Assembly (NCBI GenBank): GCA_902531765.1
Contig: CACAFC010000005.1
Location: forward strand, 1 to 64,000
Direction of reading: 5' to 3'
Source: an uncultured Pelagibacteraceae bacterium
GTDB lineage: Bacteria; Pseudomonadota; Alphaproteobacteria; Pelagibacterales; Pelagibacteraceae
Length of the DNA stretch: 64,000 nt
The notes below the pieces were generated by a model. That model was not told where the DNA came from, did not search any database, and worked only from the letters and a program-made list of their open reading frames with translations. This document shows positions 26,995 to 36,135 of the stretch, piece by piece. A program made the position numbers and the translations under genes. How positions within the stretch are numbered: the stretch's first letter is position 1; each line of letters begins with the position of its first letter.

Positions 26995-29838
26995 TTAATT
27001 TAAACCCTTCAAATTATTTACTATACTGTTGAGACCTGTCGCATTTGAGGCTTTAATCATTAAATAATCATTATTATTGAAATCTTTCTTAATTAATTCA
27101 AAAATTCCTGATTTATTTTCTAAAATTCTTCCTCTTTTTACTTTCACAATATTATCGAATATTTCTCTTACCATTTTTCCCATAACAAATACTTTATCAA
27201 TATTTGTCTCGTTTATTATAGGAACTATTGATTGGTGAAGTTTTTTTGAATGTGAACCAAGTTCCATCATATCTCCAAGCAAAAGATATTTACGATATTT
27301 TTTTGTATCTATATTGTCATAATTTTTTAAGGCTGATTTTAAAGATAGAGGATTAGAATTATAACTTTCATCAATTAAGTTTATTTTTTTGTTACCTATC
27401 TTTATTGTAGAATGATCTCCTCTTCCTGCTGGACTTCTAAAATCTAAGAAAATTTTTTCATTAAGTTTAAGCACATCTTTGTAAATACTTATTACACTTA
27501 AAGCGCTTAAAATATTATAAATATTACTTTGAAAATTATTAGAAATTATAAAATATTTAAACTTATCATTAAGCTTAACTTTAATTTTAAATGCCTTTTT
27601 ATCTTTTTTAATATTAAACAACTTAACATTTGCTTTTTTAGTTTTAATCCCAAAAGAAATCACATTAATATTATTATTTTCAGCAATTTTTTTATGTAAT
27701 TTGAAAAAACTATCATCAGCATTCAAGACAACAAAACCATTGGGTAATATATTTTTAATTATCTCTGCTTTAGCTAAAGCAATTTGTTTGATATTTTTGA
27801 AATTTTTTGCATGTGCATAATTTATGTTAGTTATCAAACCAACATTCGGTTTTATAATATTTGTTAAATTATCTATTTCCCCTTTTTTATCCATACCAAC
27901 CTCTAAAACTCCAAATTCATCACTATGTTTTAAATTAAGTAAACTTAATGGAACTCCAAATTTATTGTTATATGATTTTGGAGAAATACTAACACTAGAA
28001 ATCTTTCCTAACACATTGCCCAATAATTCTTTGAGAGTAGTTTTTCCACAACTTCCTGTAATAGCTATAATATTTGTATCGATATTTTGTCTAAATATTT
28101 TTGAAATTTCAGTCATAAATTTTAATGTATTTCTTACTTTTATCTGACGTTTGCTATTAAATTTATTTTGAACTTTATTTACTACAACTAATGATGCTTT
28201 ATTTTTAAATGCCTCTCCAATATATTTATTTCCATCATTTTTTTTTCCTTTAATAGCAAAAAAGATATCATTCTTATTTACCTCTTTGGAGTTAATTCTT
28301 ACTTTATCTGCTTTTACTAAAGGAATTTTATTTTTGGTTTTTGATAATTCTTTAATAATATTTATCTTAAAGGTTTTTGATAAGCTTGTATTCTTAAGTT
28401 TAATACAATCTAAAATAATTTTTTTGTCTGAAAAATAAATTTTCTTTTTACCAAAATCTTGAGTTTTCTCATGACCTTTTCCAGCAACCAACAAAATATC
28501 ACCTGTATTTAAATTTTTGATGGCTTCAGAAATAGCTTTTTTTCTATCAGGAATTTCTTTTATCGAAGTGTCTTGAATACCCTTTTTAATATCATCTCTT
28601 ATTTTTCTTGGATCTTCAAATCTAGGATTGTCATCTGTCAAATAAATTTCGTTAGAATAATCACATGCAATCTTTCCCATTTTAAATCTTTTATTTTGAT
28701 CTCTATTTCCGCCACAACCAAAGAGTAAAATTATTTTTTTATTTGGAAATTGCTCTTTAAGGTTTGAAAGACATATTCTAAGTGCATCTGGTGTATGTGC
28801 ATAATCAAGTATTACTTTAGAACTATTTTTGATTTTACCTATTTTTTCAAGTCTTCCATCTATTGGCTTAAGTTGTGATAAAACATTCAGAATCTTGATT
28901 AAACTTATATTGCTATTTTTTGCTGCAATAATCGCCATTAAAATATTTTTTAATTGTATTTTTCCAATAAGATTTAAATTTATTTCTCTTGTTAGATTAT
29001 AGTATCTAATTTTTAATATTTGTTTCTCGCCTCTATAACTATGAGATAAAATTTGAAATTGATTTTTGCTATTATTTAAAACCTGCAATTTCAATTTTCT
29101 AGAAATTGCGATTTTTTTTATTCTTTTAAATTCTGGTAATGTTTCATCTGTTATTACATTTCCTTTTTTTCTTATCAAATTTTCAAATAAGTACTGTTTT
29201 GCTTTAAAGTAATCTTTAAAATTTTTATGATAATCTAGGTGATCTTGAGATAAATTTGTGAAAATACCAGATGAAAACTTTAGACCATCCAGCCTATGTT
29301 GAGTTAGACCATGGCTGGATGCTTCCATAATTACATTATTAATTTTTTGAGATTTTAATTTAGATAATATTTGTCCCATTCGAATTGGGTCTATCGTAGT
29401 ATTTTGTAAATTTCGTCTTATATTTTTCGATTTTACACCTAATGTTCCGATTGAGGCGACTTTTATTTTATTAAGTTTTAACAATTGAAAATAAAAATCT
29501 GAAACAGATGATTTTCCATTAGTTCCAGTTACAGCAATTAAATTATTTGGTTTATTCTTATAAATTTTAAAAGCGATTTCTGCTAAAAGTTTTCTTATAT
29601 TTTTAGTATGAATGAATAAAATATCCTTTTGAGGATTTGTAATTCTTTTCTCGCTTATAATAATTTTAGAGCCTTTTTTTATTGCAATAGAAATGAATTT
29701 ATTTCCATCGAAATGGTTACCTTTTATGGCAAAAAAAATATTATCTTTTTTAATATCTTTTGAATTGAATGAAATCCCTGAGAAAAAAATTTTTTTTTTA
29801 CTATTATCTATATTTGTAAAATAATTACCTAATAACAT
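26995..29838 (-). CDS. murEF: MurE-MurF fusion: meso-DAP-adding and D-Ala-D-Ala-adding enzymes in one chain
   Basis: A single 947-residue frame with two complete Mur ligases. Residues 1 to about 475 are MurE: P-loop TGTNGKSS near 104, EASSHGLTQHRLDG near 172, a carbamylated-Lys region (YFKAKQYLF) near 212, and DDNPR near 401, the motif that selects meso-diaminopimelate. From about 490 it is MurF: P-loop TGSCGKTTL near 592, then LEVGMDKKGEID and DESYNSNP. Both halves open with a similar substrate domain: SKDIKKDNIFFAIKGNHFDGN near 26 and SKEVNKNDIFFAIKGKKNDGN near 505. No stop or frameshift lies between. The neighbours murE and murF are separate genes in most bacteria. Confidence 0.95.
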   Translation of the reverse strand: MLLGNYFTNIDNSKKKIFFSGISFNSKDIKKDNIFFAIKGNHFDGNKFISIAIKKGSKIIISEKRITNPQKDILFIHTKNIRKLLAEIAFKIYKNKPNNLIAVTGTNGKSSVSDFYFQLLKLNKIKVASIGTLGVKSKNIRRNLQNTTIDPIRMGQILSKLKSQKINNVIMEASSHGLTQHRLDGLKFSSGIFTNLSQDHLDYHKNFKDYFKAKQYLFENLIRKKGNVITDETLPEFKRIKKIAISRKLKLQVLNNSKNQFQILSHSYRGEKQILKIRYYNLTREINLNLIGKIQLKNILMAIIAAKNSNISLIKILNVLSQLKPIDGRLEKIGKIKNSSKVILDYAHTPDALRICLSNLKEQFPNKKIILLFGCGGNRDQNKRFKMGKIACDYSNEIYLTDDNPRFEDPRKIRDDIKKGIQDTSIKEIPDRKKAISEAIKNLNTGDILLVAGKGHEKTQDFGKKKIYFSDKKIILDCIKLKNTSLSKTFKINIIKELSKTKNKIPLVKADKVRINSKEVNKNDIFFAIKGKKNDGNKYIGEAFKNKASLVVVNKVQNKFNSKRQIKVRNTLKFMTEISKIFRQNIDTNIIAITGSCGKTTLKELLGNVLGKISSVSISPKSYNNKFGVPLSLLNLKHSDEFGVLEVGMDKKGEIDNLTNIIKPNVGLITNINYAHAKNFKNIKQIALAKAEIIKNILPNGFVVLNADDSFFKLHKKIAENNNINVISFGIKTKKANVKLFNIKKDKKAFKIKVKLNDKFKYFIISNNFQSNIYNILSALSVISIYKDVLKLNEKIFLDFRSPAGRGDHSTIKIGNKKINLIDESYNSNPLSLKSALKNYDNIDTKKYRKYLLLGDMMELGSHSKKLHQSIVPIINETNIDKVFVMGKMVREIFDNIVKVKRGRILENKSGIFELIKKDFNNNDYLMIKASNATGLNSIVNNLKGLN

Positions 29839-29840
29839 TG

Positions 29841-31526
29841 TTAATTAACTTCCGTGTACTTTGTGGCTAAAATAGGCCCAATTTTTTCTATAATTTGACC
29901 AACAACTTCAACTGAAGTCCAACCTGCAGTATTAAAAGGAGTTCCTTTGTATTTTATTCCTGATCCATCTCTATAATTATAAACATATTCACTATTTGTT
30001 TTAGGCTCATCCAACATCACAACTAGGCTATACTTAGGATTTGAGGCAGGAAATATGGATGCAAAGGTATTAATTTTTTTTCGTGAGTATTCACCCTCTA
30101 AAATTTTTTCAGCAGTGCCTGTTTTTCCTGCAACTTCATAACCCTCTACATTAGCTAATGTTGCGGTTCCTTCCTTTGTGGTTACAATTTTTCTCAATAT
30201 TGTGACTAGATTTTTTGAAACATTTTCATCTAAAATTCTTTCCCCTTTAGCATATTTTTCTTTTTTAATAAGAGTAGGGTTAATCTTATAACCACCATTA
30301 GCAATGGTGGAGTAAGCACTAGTTAATTGTAAAATTGTAGTAGTAATCCCATGTCCGTATGAGGAAGTTGCAAGCTTACATTTTCCCCAATTAAAGGATA
30401 TTGGTTCACCCATTTCCTCTATATCAAATTTTATTGAGTTAATTAGGTCAAGATCATTTAAAAATTTTTTATATTTTTCAATCCCAATTGCTTGACCAAT
30501 TCTCACCGAACCTATGTTACCTGATCGGATTAGTATTTCTTGAGCAGTTAAATTGGAGGGAATTTTTTTATCGTATTCACTTATTTTATTTTTTCCACAA
30601 ATAATACTTTTTTCTAAATTTTTAAATTCAGTATTAGGCTCTATTATCTTTTCATTTAAGGCTGCTGCCAAAGTAAAAGTTTTAAAAACAGAGCCCAATT
30701 CATAAACACCTTTAGTTGCTCTATTAATATAATTCACATCTGTAATATTTTGTCTTTGGTTTGGGTCAAAATCAGGAAGGGAAATAATTGATAGTACCTC
30801 GCCGTTATTTATATCCATTAAAATCGAGGTACTTCCTTTGGTTTTAAATATTTTATTAAACTTTATTAGCTCCTCTCTTATTAAAAACTGAATATCTTTA
30901 TCGACAGTAAGTTTAATAGATTTATCGTTTTTTTTTAAATTTAAATCTAATGATTTCTCTAACCCAGAAATCCCTAGGTTATCATCATCAATTTGTCCAA
31001 TTATATGACTAAATAAATTTTTTTGAGGGTAAACTCTTGTAAGATTTTCATGAGGTTTTATTGATTTATCACCTAACATCATAATTTTCTCGTAATTCTC
31101 CTCTGAAATTTTTTTTTCAAACCAAAAAAATTTATTTTTTGAAATTTTAGAATTAATTAATTCAAAATCTTTATCAGGAAAAATATATCTTAAATTAAGT
31201 AACAATTTTTTTTTATCTATCGCTTCAGTTGGATTAATTCCAATATCAATAGAATTAACAGTTTTTGCCAAAAAATGATTGTTTCGGTCTAAAATATTTG
31301 CTCTCTGAATTTTATTAAAAGAGCCATAATTCTTTGAAATATTAGAATTCAAATCCCTAGATCCAAGATGAGTAAGATGAATACAATAAATTATAGTAAT
31401 AAGGAAAAAAACAAAAAAAATAAATGCAATTCTATTAAATCTAATATCAAAATTTTTTTTGTCACTTTTAAATTCAAATTCCTCTTTGTTTTCTCGGAGA
31501 ATAAACTTCATATCATTATTTTTCAC
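29841..31526 (-). CDS. ftsI: septal transpeptidase PBP3 / FtsI
   Basis: A 561-residue class B penicillin-binding protein. It has a cytoplasmic N-tail, a TM at about 28-50, a pedestal domain and a C-terminal transpeptidase with SxxK (ELGSVFKTF) near 279, SxN (RSGNIGSVRIG) near 335 and KTGT (VAGKTGTAEK) near 466. It crosslinks septal peptidoglycan with FtsW. It overlaps ftsL by 11 bp and is followed by murEF after 2 bp. Confidence 0.94.
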   Translation of the reverse strand: MKNNDMKFILRENKEEFEFKSDKKNFDIRFNRIAFIFFVFFLITIIYCIHLTHLGSRDLNSNISKNYGSFNKIQRANILDRNNHFLAKTVNSIDIGINPTEAIDKKKLLLNLRYIFPDKDFELINSKISKNKFFWFEKKISEENYEKIMMLGDKSIKPHENLTRVYPQKNLFSHIIGQIDDDNLGISGLEKSLDLNLKKNDKSIKLTVDKDIQFLIREELIKFNKIFKTKGSTSILMDINNGEVLSIISLPDFDPNQRQNITDVNYINRATKGVYELGSVFKTFTLAAALNEKIIEPNTEFKNLEKSIICGKNKISEYDKKIPSNLTAQEILIRSGNIGSVRIGQAIGIEKYKKFLNDLDLINSIKFDIEEMGEPISFNWGKCKLATSSYGHGITTTILQLTSAYSTIANGGYKINPTLIKKEKYAKGERILDENVSKNLVTILRKIVTTKEGTATLANVEGYEVAGKTGTAEKILEGEYSRKKINTFASIFPASNPKYSLVVMLDEPKTNSEYVYNYRDGSGIKYKGTPFNTAGWTSVEVVGQIIEKIGPILATKYTEVN

Positions 31527-31827
31527 TATCTATAATTTTGACATCGTTTGTAAGAATTTTTTCTTTTGTGAAGTCAATAATTTCAATTTCATTAATATTC
31601 TTTAGGGTCAACTTATTTTCAAAATAAAGATTTTGATAATTAAGTAGTTTTTCTGAGGAGCTTAAATAATCAAATTCAAGTTTCACATTATCTAATTCTA
31701 AATTTAAATTTAGTATATCCTCTTTTAAACTAAACAATTCTTCATCAATTTTCTTCGTGGAATTTTTTATAAAAGAGGTAATTACAATAAGCGAAAAAAT
31801 TAAACTAATAGTTAAAATTTTTTTCAT
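31516..31827 (-). CDS. ftsL: FtsL-like division protein
   Basis: A 103-residue bitopic protein with a TM at about 3-21 ([17 protein letters not shown]) followed by a coiled-coil-like stretch, residues 26-62, with leucine heptads ([23 protein letters not shown]). Sequence alone would not name it, but size, topology and the rsmH-ftsL-ftsI position match FtsL, which forms the FtsQLB complex. It overlaps rsmH by 4 bp and ftsI by 11 bp. Confidence 0.78.
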   Translation of the reverse strand: MKKILTISLIFSLIVITSFIKNSTKKIDEELFSLKEDILNLNLELDNVKLEFDYLSSSEKLLNYQNLYFENKLTLKNINEIEIIDFTKEKILTNDVKIIDSEK

Positions 31828-32834
31828 AAGTTTAGTCCAAGATTTTCAATTTCTATTAAATCTTTAAATTTATCTAAGATATCAGTTTTAAAATCATAAA
31901 AATTTTCCTTTTTTATTAAGCACCTTAATTTTGCAGATCTAGAAGGAGGGTTTTCTTTTAGTTCTTGACTTGATGGCACTATTGGCTTTTTTTGATGTAA
32001 GTTAAATAAGATTTCCTCGTGTATTTCATCAGGTTGGTATCTAGATACACTTTTATGTTCTGAGAGACTTCTAAAGAAATATTTTACAATTTTATCCTCT
32101 AAAGAGTGAAAAGTTACAATAACCAAAATACCATCTTTTTTTAAAACTTTAGCTGCATGGATCATTCCATAAATTAATTCACTTATTTCTTTGTTAACAA
32201 AAATTCTTAATGCCTGAAAAACTTTTGTTGCAGAATGAATTTTTTTATTATTTTTTTTTTTTGATTTTTCAATGATTTTTACTAAATGAGGGGTATCTAT
32301 TTCTTTTAACAATCTGTCTTTAAGAATATTTTTAACGATTAATTTTGCATCTCTTTCATCGCCGAAAAATTTGAAAATTTTAACAAGGCTATTTCCATCT
32401 AATTTATTTATTGCTTCTTTAGCTGAAAATTCATTTAAACCCATCCTCATATCTAATGATCCACTAGAATTAAAAGATAATCCTTTTTTTGAGTCTTTAA
32501 TTTGTGTAAATGAATAACCTAAATCGAATAATACACCTCTGATATTTTCATTTTTGAGTTTTAAATTTCCTAATTTACTAAAATTTAAATTCTTAAAGAT
32601 AAATCGGTCTGGAAATTCTTTTTTAATTTCTTTTGCAACTTTTAAACTTTCAGAATCTCTATCAAAACTAATTACTTTGTTGTCTTTATTCTTAAGAATT
32701 TCTCGTGTGTAGCCGCCTTGACCAAAAGTACAGTCAATAAATGTGCCACCATATTGAGGGGAAATAATGCTAATAATTTCTTTTAGCAGTACTGGATAAT
32801 GTTTTGTTTTATCCTGTACTATGGTGGCTTCCAT
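31824..32834 (-). CDS. rsmH: 16S rRNA (cytosine-1402-N4)-methyltransferase
   Basis: A 336-residue MraW/RsmH. It begins [13 protein letters not shown], with the SAM loop [16 protein letters not shown] near 32-47, [11 protein letters not shown] near 101, [12 protein letters not shown] near 206 and [15 protein letters not shown] near 240, and ends with [11 protein letters not shown] near 295. It methylates C1402 in the ribosomal decoding centre. It normally follows mraZ directly, but here ftsZ is inserted between them. Confidence 0.96.
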   Translation of the reverse strand: MEATIVQDKTKHYPVLLKEIISIISPQYGGTFIDCTFGQGGYTREILKNKDNKVISFDRDSESLKVAKEIKKEFPDRFIFKNLNFSKLGNLKLKNENIRGVLFDLGYSFTQIKDSKKGLSFNSSGSLDMRMGLNEFSAKEAINKLDGNSLVKIFKFFGDERDAKLIVKNILKDRLLKEIDTPHLVKIIEKSKKKNNKKIHSATKVFQALRIFVNKEISELIYGMIHAAKVLKKDGILVIVTFHSLEDKIVKYFFRSLSEHKSVSRYQPDEIHEEILFNLHQKKPIVPSSQELKENPPSRSAKLRCLIKKENFYDFKTDILDKFKDLIEIENLGLNL

Positions 32835-32852
32835 TTATTTTTACGAAGACCA

Positions 32853-34319
32853 TTAATTTTTTTGTCTTCTTAAAAATGCTGGTATCTCTAAATCATCCTC
32901 CTGATCATCATTATCCTGAGATAACAAATTTTCTTGGGAAGATGTTTCGTTTTGAGAACTAAATAAGTCTGGTGCATCCCTATCTACTCCAAACTCTTTT
33001 AAATCATCTTTTATCTCATCTTCTTGAGTTGATTCTCCAACAGCTTCTTTTGTGAAAGAACTTTCCTCATCCTCTTTAGTGTTTTCAACTAAGCTTTCAA
33101 CTTGTTGGTTCTTTAATAGTTCCTCATGATATTGATCATTGATTTGATTAATATTTTGATTTGCAACAGTTTCACCCAGATTTTCAGTAGTAATTTCATT
33201 CTCCAATTTTAGAGCATTAGCTCCACTTAAAATAGGAGCGCTAGCTGAAAAATTAAAAGAAGTATTAGATCCTAAATTGGAAAAATCAGAATATCCAGGA
33301 TTTCTATTTTGTATCCTGTGTACCATATTGATAACTGATTTTGTTTCAGGTTGTTGTCCATCTAAAGCAGTTGCAACAATTGATACTCTTATTTTACCTT
33401 CAAGAGATGGGTCTGTTATTGCGCCAATAATAACTTCAGCATCAGCCTCTACTTCAGATCTTATTTTGTTAACTACTTCGTCAACTTCAAATAATTTGAG
33501 ATCTTTACCACCTGTGATATTGACAAGTAATCCCTTTGCACCTTTAAGAGTATAGTCATCAATTAAAGGATTGCTAATTGCCATCTCTGTAGCTTTCATT
33601 GATCTACCTTCACCTTCGGCTTCTCCTGTACCCATCATGGCTTTACCCATAGATGCCATAACTGTTTCGACATCTGCAAAATCTAAATTGATTATTCCAG
33701 GTCTTACCATCAGATCTGTAACGCTTTGAACACCGTGCATTAAAACATTATTTGATAAATTGAATGACTCCTCAAATGTAGTTTGTTCATTTGCTATCTT
33801 AAATAAATTTTGATTGGGAATTACTATTATAGTATCTACATGCTTTCTTAATTCCTCAAGACCAATTTGAGCTCTTCTCATTCTTGAGGGACCCTCGTAC
33901 AAAAATGGTAGTGTAACTACTCCTACAGTTAAAATATTTAATTCTTTTGCAGCTCTTGCAATTACATGTGCAGCACCAGTTCCTGTTCCACCGCCCATTC
34001 CAGCGGCTATAAAAACCATATTTGCACCTTGTAAAACATTAACGATATCATTTAAAGATTCATCAGCTGCAGCTTGTCCTATGTCAATTTTCGCACCTGC
34101 TCCTAAACCTTTAGTTAAATTTAAACCAATTTGTATTTTTGATTTTGCTTTACTATGTTTTAGATCTTGTGCATCAGTATTAACAGCAATGAATTCAACT
34201 CCTTGCATTCCATTTTCAATCATCTCATTAATAGCATTTCCGCCTGCACCACCAACTCCCATTACTAAAAGTCTAGGTTGTAATTCTTTTATCTCTGGCG
34301 TTTTAAAGTTAATTGTCAT
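32853..34319 (-). CDS. ftsZ: tubulin-like cell division GTPase FtsZ
   Basis: 488 residues from the ATG at 34319. This start is chosen because GGGGG lies 8 nt upstream and the protein then begins [25 protein letters not shown] longer frame from 34370 would overlap mraZ and adds no conserved residues. The GTP-binding GGGTGTG motif is near 110, with NPLIDD and the T7-loop region downstream. After about residue 320 comes an acidic, Gln/Glu/Asn-rich linker, then the C-terminal peptide [12 protein letters not shown], which binds FtsA, ZipA and MinC in other bacteria. It forms the division ring. Its location right after mraZ is unusual. Confidence 0.96.
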   Translation of the reverse strand: MTINFKTPEIKELQPRLLVMGVGGAGGNAINEMIENGMQGVEFIAVNTDAQDLKHSKAKSKIQIGLNLTKGLGAGAKIDIGQAAADESLNDIVNVLQGANMVFIAAGMGGGTGTGAAHVIARAAKELNILTVGVVTLPFLYEGPSRMRRAQIGLEELRKHVDTIIVIPNQNLFKIANEQTTFEESFNLSNNVLMHGVQSVTDLMVRPGIINLDFADVETVMASMGKAMMGTGEAEGEGRSMKATEMAISNPLIDDYTLKGAKGLLVNITGGKDLKLFEVDEVVNKIRSEVEADAEVIIGAITDPSLEGKIRVSIVATALDGQQPETKSVINMVHRIQNRNPGYSDFSNLGSNTSFNFSASAPILSGANALKLENEITTENLGETVANQNINQINDQYHEELLKNQQVESLVENTKEDEESSFTKEAVGESTQEDEIKDDLKEFGVDRDAPDLFSSQNETSSQENLLSQDNDDQEDDLEIPAFLRRQKN

Positions 34320-34344
34320 TTTGTTATCCCCCGTTATTTTTAAG

Positions 34345-34788
34345 TTAATGCTCCCATTTAAGACCGGCACGATTTAAATTTGCTTTTTTTCTTGCAATGA
34401 CCTTAAATTTTTCAAAAATTGTTGGTTCCCATATCTGAAAAGTTTTGCCCTGACCAACAAACACCATGCTATTTTTAATTTTTGCATGTTTTAGTAATTT
34501 TGACGTAAGTGAAATTCTTCCTTCACTGTCAAATTGTAAATTTATGCTTTCTGATAATATTGATGTTGCAAAAAAATCTCTTTTTTCTTCAAATGGATTT
34601 AAAGTGTCTATTGAATTTGAAATTTTCTCAATTCTATCTTGGGGCCATGCTTCTATTGATTGATTGTTAAATGATGGATAACAAATAACTCCATTGTATC
34701 CTAAATTAGATAAGTAAGATCTAAAGCTCGCCGGCACTGACACCCTTCCTTTTTTGTCTAATTTGTTTTCGTAGGTTGATAAAAACAT
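34345..34788 (-). CDS. mraZ: transcriptional regulator MraZ
   Basis: A 147-residue protein with two AbrB-like SpoVT halves: [23 protein letters not shown] at the start and [23 protein letters not shown] near 78-100, each with the conserved D-x-x-GR turn. MraZ is a DNA-binding repressor of its own cluster. The first gene of the division/wall run, it begins 30-54 bp downstream of a promoter overlapped by TGGG repeats. Confidence 0.95.
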   Translation of the reverse strand: MFLSTYENKLDKKGRVSVPASFRSYLSNLGYNGVICYPSFNNQSIEAWPQDRIEKISNSIDTLNPFEEKRDFFATSILSESINLQFDSEGRISLTSKLLKHAKIKNSMVFVGQGKTFQIWEPTIFEKFKVIARKKANLNRAGLKWEH

Positions 34789-34817
34789 AAACCATATAAT
34801 CCTTTATCCCTCTTTTA

Positions 34818-34842
34818 TGGGAATATTTGGGATAATATGGGT
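34818..34842 (+). promoter_or_regulatory. candidate MraZ operator: three TGGG(A/T) repeats, 10-bp period
   Basis: TGGGA at 34818, TGGGA at 34828 and TGGGT at 34838 are spaced exactly 10 bp, one helical turn, on the strand opposite to mraZ. They cover the -10 box and the predicted transcription start. MraZ in E. coli binds TGGGN repeats with 5-bp spacers near its promoter, so autorepression is inferred. The orientation relative to known operators should be compared. Confidence 0.6.
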
Positions 34843-34860
34843 TTTTAGGCTAGGTGTCAA
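34832..34860 (-). promoter_or_regulatory. sigma-70 promoter of the mraZ-ligA cluster
   Basis: On the minus strand, TTGACA (34860-34855) is separated by 17 bp from TATTAT (34837-34832). This gives a consensus -35, optimal spacing and a 5/6 -10 box, 44 bp before the mraZ start codon. It is the best promoter I found in the window and could drive the whole 20.8-kb run. Confidence 0.75.
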
Positions 34861-34941
34861 TACATACAATTTAGGGTTTAAATAAGCAATTTCAGTTAAC
34901 TTATTTTATAAATTGTCAGTGGTTTTAATTAAGAAAAATTT

Positions 34942-35295
34942 GCCAGATAAACTATAAGCCGGGTTCTGTCATTTAAACCTATCATTTCTCTAGGTTTGAA
35001 ATCACTTTCAAACTCAAGCGACTAACCCAGGTGACTAGCCAAGAATTGCTTTTAGTTTTTCAACAGTGTCACCTCTACTTAGTCTTGCTCCCAGTGGGGT
35101 TTTCCAGCGTTCATTGTTACCAATTGAACCGGTGTGCTCTTACCACACCTTTTCACCCTTGCCATGTTATGGCGGTTTATTTTCTGTGGCACTATCCCTA
35201 GGGTTGCCCCCGCCAGGTATTACCTGGCACTGTATCCTTGCGGAGCCCGGACTTTCCTCTTTAATTAATTAAAGCGATAAGTCATTTATCTGGCC
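34942..35295 (-). ncRNA. rnpB: RNase P RNA (bacterial type A)
   Basis: About 354 nt on the minus strand. The 5' end has GAGGAAAGTCCGGGCTCC (P4/CR-I region) and the 3' end ACAGAACCCGGCTTATAG, both universal in bacterial RNase P RNA. GCCAGATAAA near the 5' end pairs perfectly with TTTATCTGGC at the 3' end to form P1, which fixes the boundaries. It is the catalytic subunit that trims tRNA 5' ends, including the two tRNAs 2.5 kb away. It lies in the 550-bp gap between mraZ and the amidase. The plus-strand frame inside it is not a gene. From 34861 to 34941 I see nothing else. Confidence 0.96.
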
Positions 35296-35300
35296 AATTC

Positions 35301-35328
35301 AATTTATTACTAAATCAAATTTTTTCAA
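35301..35328 (-). promoter_or_regulatory. candidate rnpB promoter
   Basis: Minus strand: TTGAAA (35328-35323), a 16-bp spacer, TAAATT (35306-35301), then 5 nt to the first G of RNase P RNA. The -10 matches 4/6, but the distance to the expected 5' end is right. Confidence 0.45.
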
Positions 35329-35338
35329 GATTAATAAT

Positions 35339-36070
35339 TTAGGATTTAAGTAAATTTTTACTTAAAATTAGACATTCCTTATCACAAATTCCATTTACTA
35401 GACTTTGTCGAAATCTTCGCTGAAAAGCTTTAACTATAAGTCTTTTTTTGATAGCAGAGCTTTTTGATAAAAATCTTGTGTATCCAATTTTGTGAAGATT
35501 GATAAAGAATTTATTTTCATCCGATGAGTCTATTTTTTTAAGCCTGTATTGTTTTAGTTTTTTTTCATCTAGTTTATGCCAGTGTGCAAGTTTAAGTTTT
35601 GCTAGTTCTTTCCATGGAAATTTTTCTCCTGGGTCTTTTTTGCGATTTGGAGCAATATCTGAATGACCTAATATATTCTTACGATTTACAGTGTATCTCG
35701 CTATCAAAAATCTTAAGAGTTTTTTAACTGAATTTATTTGCTTACCTGAGAATTTTTCATAAAAATTTGCATGACCAGAATTTTGTATTTCAACACCAAT
35801 TGAATAACGATTTAAAGATTGAATATTTTTCCAATTAGATATTCCTGCGTGCCAAGCTTCGTAAAGATCTGGAACTAGGTTTAGTATTTTTCCATTTTTT
35901 TTTATAAAGTAATGGGCACTCACTTTTGACTTATAATTAGTAAGTCTATTTAAAGCCGACAGCTCATTTTTCATTCCTGTGTAATGAATGATTATATATT
36001 TTATGTTTTTTTTTAATCTTTTAGGTGTATTAAAATTAGGAGAATAATTTTGTATCATTTTAAGCCACAT
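35339..36070 (-). CDS. N-acetylmuramoyl-L-alanine amidase (AmiD/AmpD family)
   Basis: A 243-residue amidase_2-domain protein. A zinc-ligand His lies in YIIIHYTGM near 31 and another, with the catalytic Lys/Asp, in GHSDIAPNRKKDPGEKFPW near 140-158. The C-terminal 70 residues (LHKIGYTRF...VKAFQRRFRQSLVNGICD) look like the small peptidoglycan-binding helix domain found in AmiD. No signal peptide is visible, so it may act on imported anhydro-muropeptides as AmpD does. ATG at 36070 or at codon 5 (36058) could be the start. It follows in the minus direction by rnpB, which has its own promoter. Confidence 0.88.
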   Translation of the reverse strand: MWLKMIQNYSPNFNTPKRLKKNIKYIIIHYTGMKNELSALNRLTNYKSKVSAHYFIKKNGKILNLVPDLYEAWHAGISNWKNIQSLNRYSIGVEIQNSGHANFYEKFSGKQINSVKKLLRFLIARYTVNRKNILGHSDIAPNRKKDPGEKFPWKELAKLKLAHWHKLDEKKLKQYRLKKIDSSDENKFFINLHKIGYTRFLSKSSAIKKRLIVKAFQRRFRQSLVNGICDKECLILSKNLLKS

Positions 36071-36135
36071 TTGTGCTCTATTTTTGATTGATTCTTATTT
36101 TATTTTGTTTCTCATTGTAATATACAGGATCAATA

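Noticed and set aside
27824-28147. 107-codon plus-strand frame within murEF
   Set aside because: Antisense to the MurF P-loop region, no start signal, no recognisable domain.
34320-34370. Longer ftsZ start at 34370
   Set aside because: The extra residues overlap mraZ and are not FtsZ-like; the ATG at 34319 has a strong ribosome-binding site.
35066-35272. 68-codon plus-strand frame
   Set aside because: It is the complement of the conserved core of RNase P RNA; open by chance in this less AT-rich segment.
36100-36135. mlaA promoter
   Set aside because: A TAATAT box exists but no -35 at acceptable spacing.
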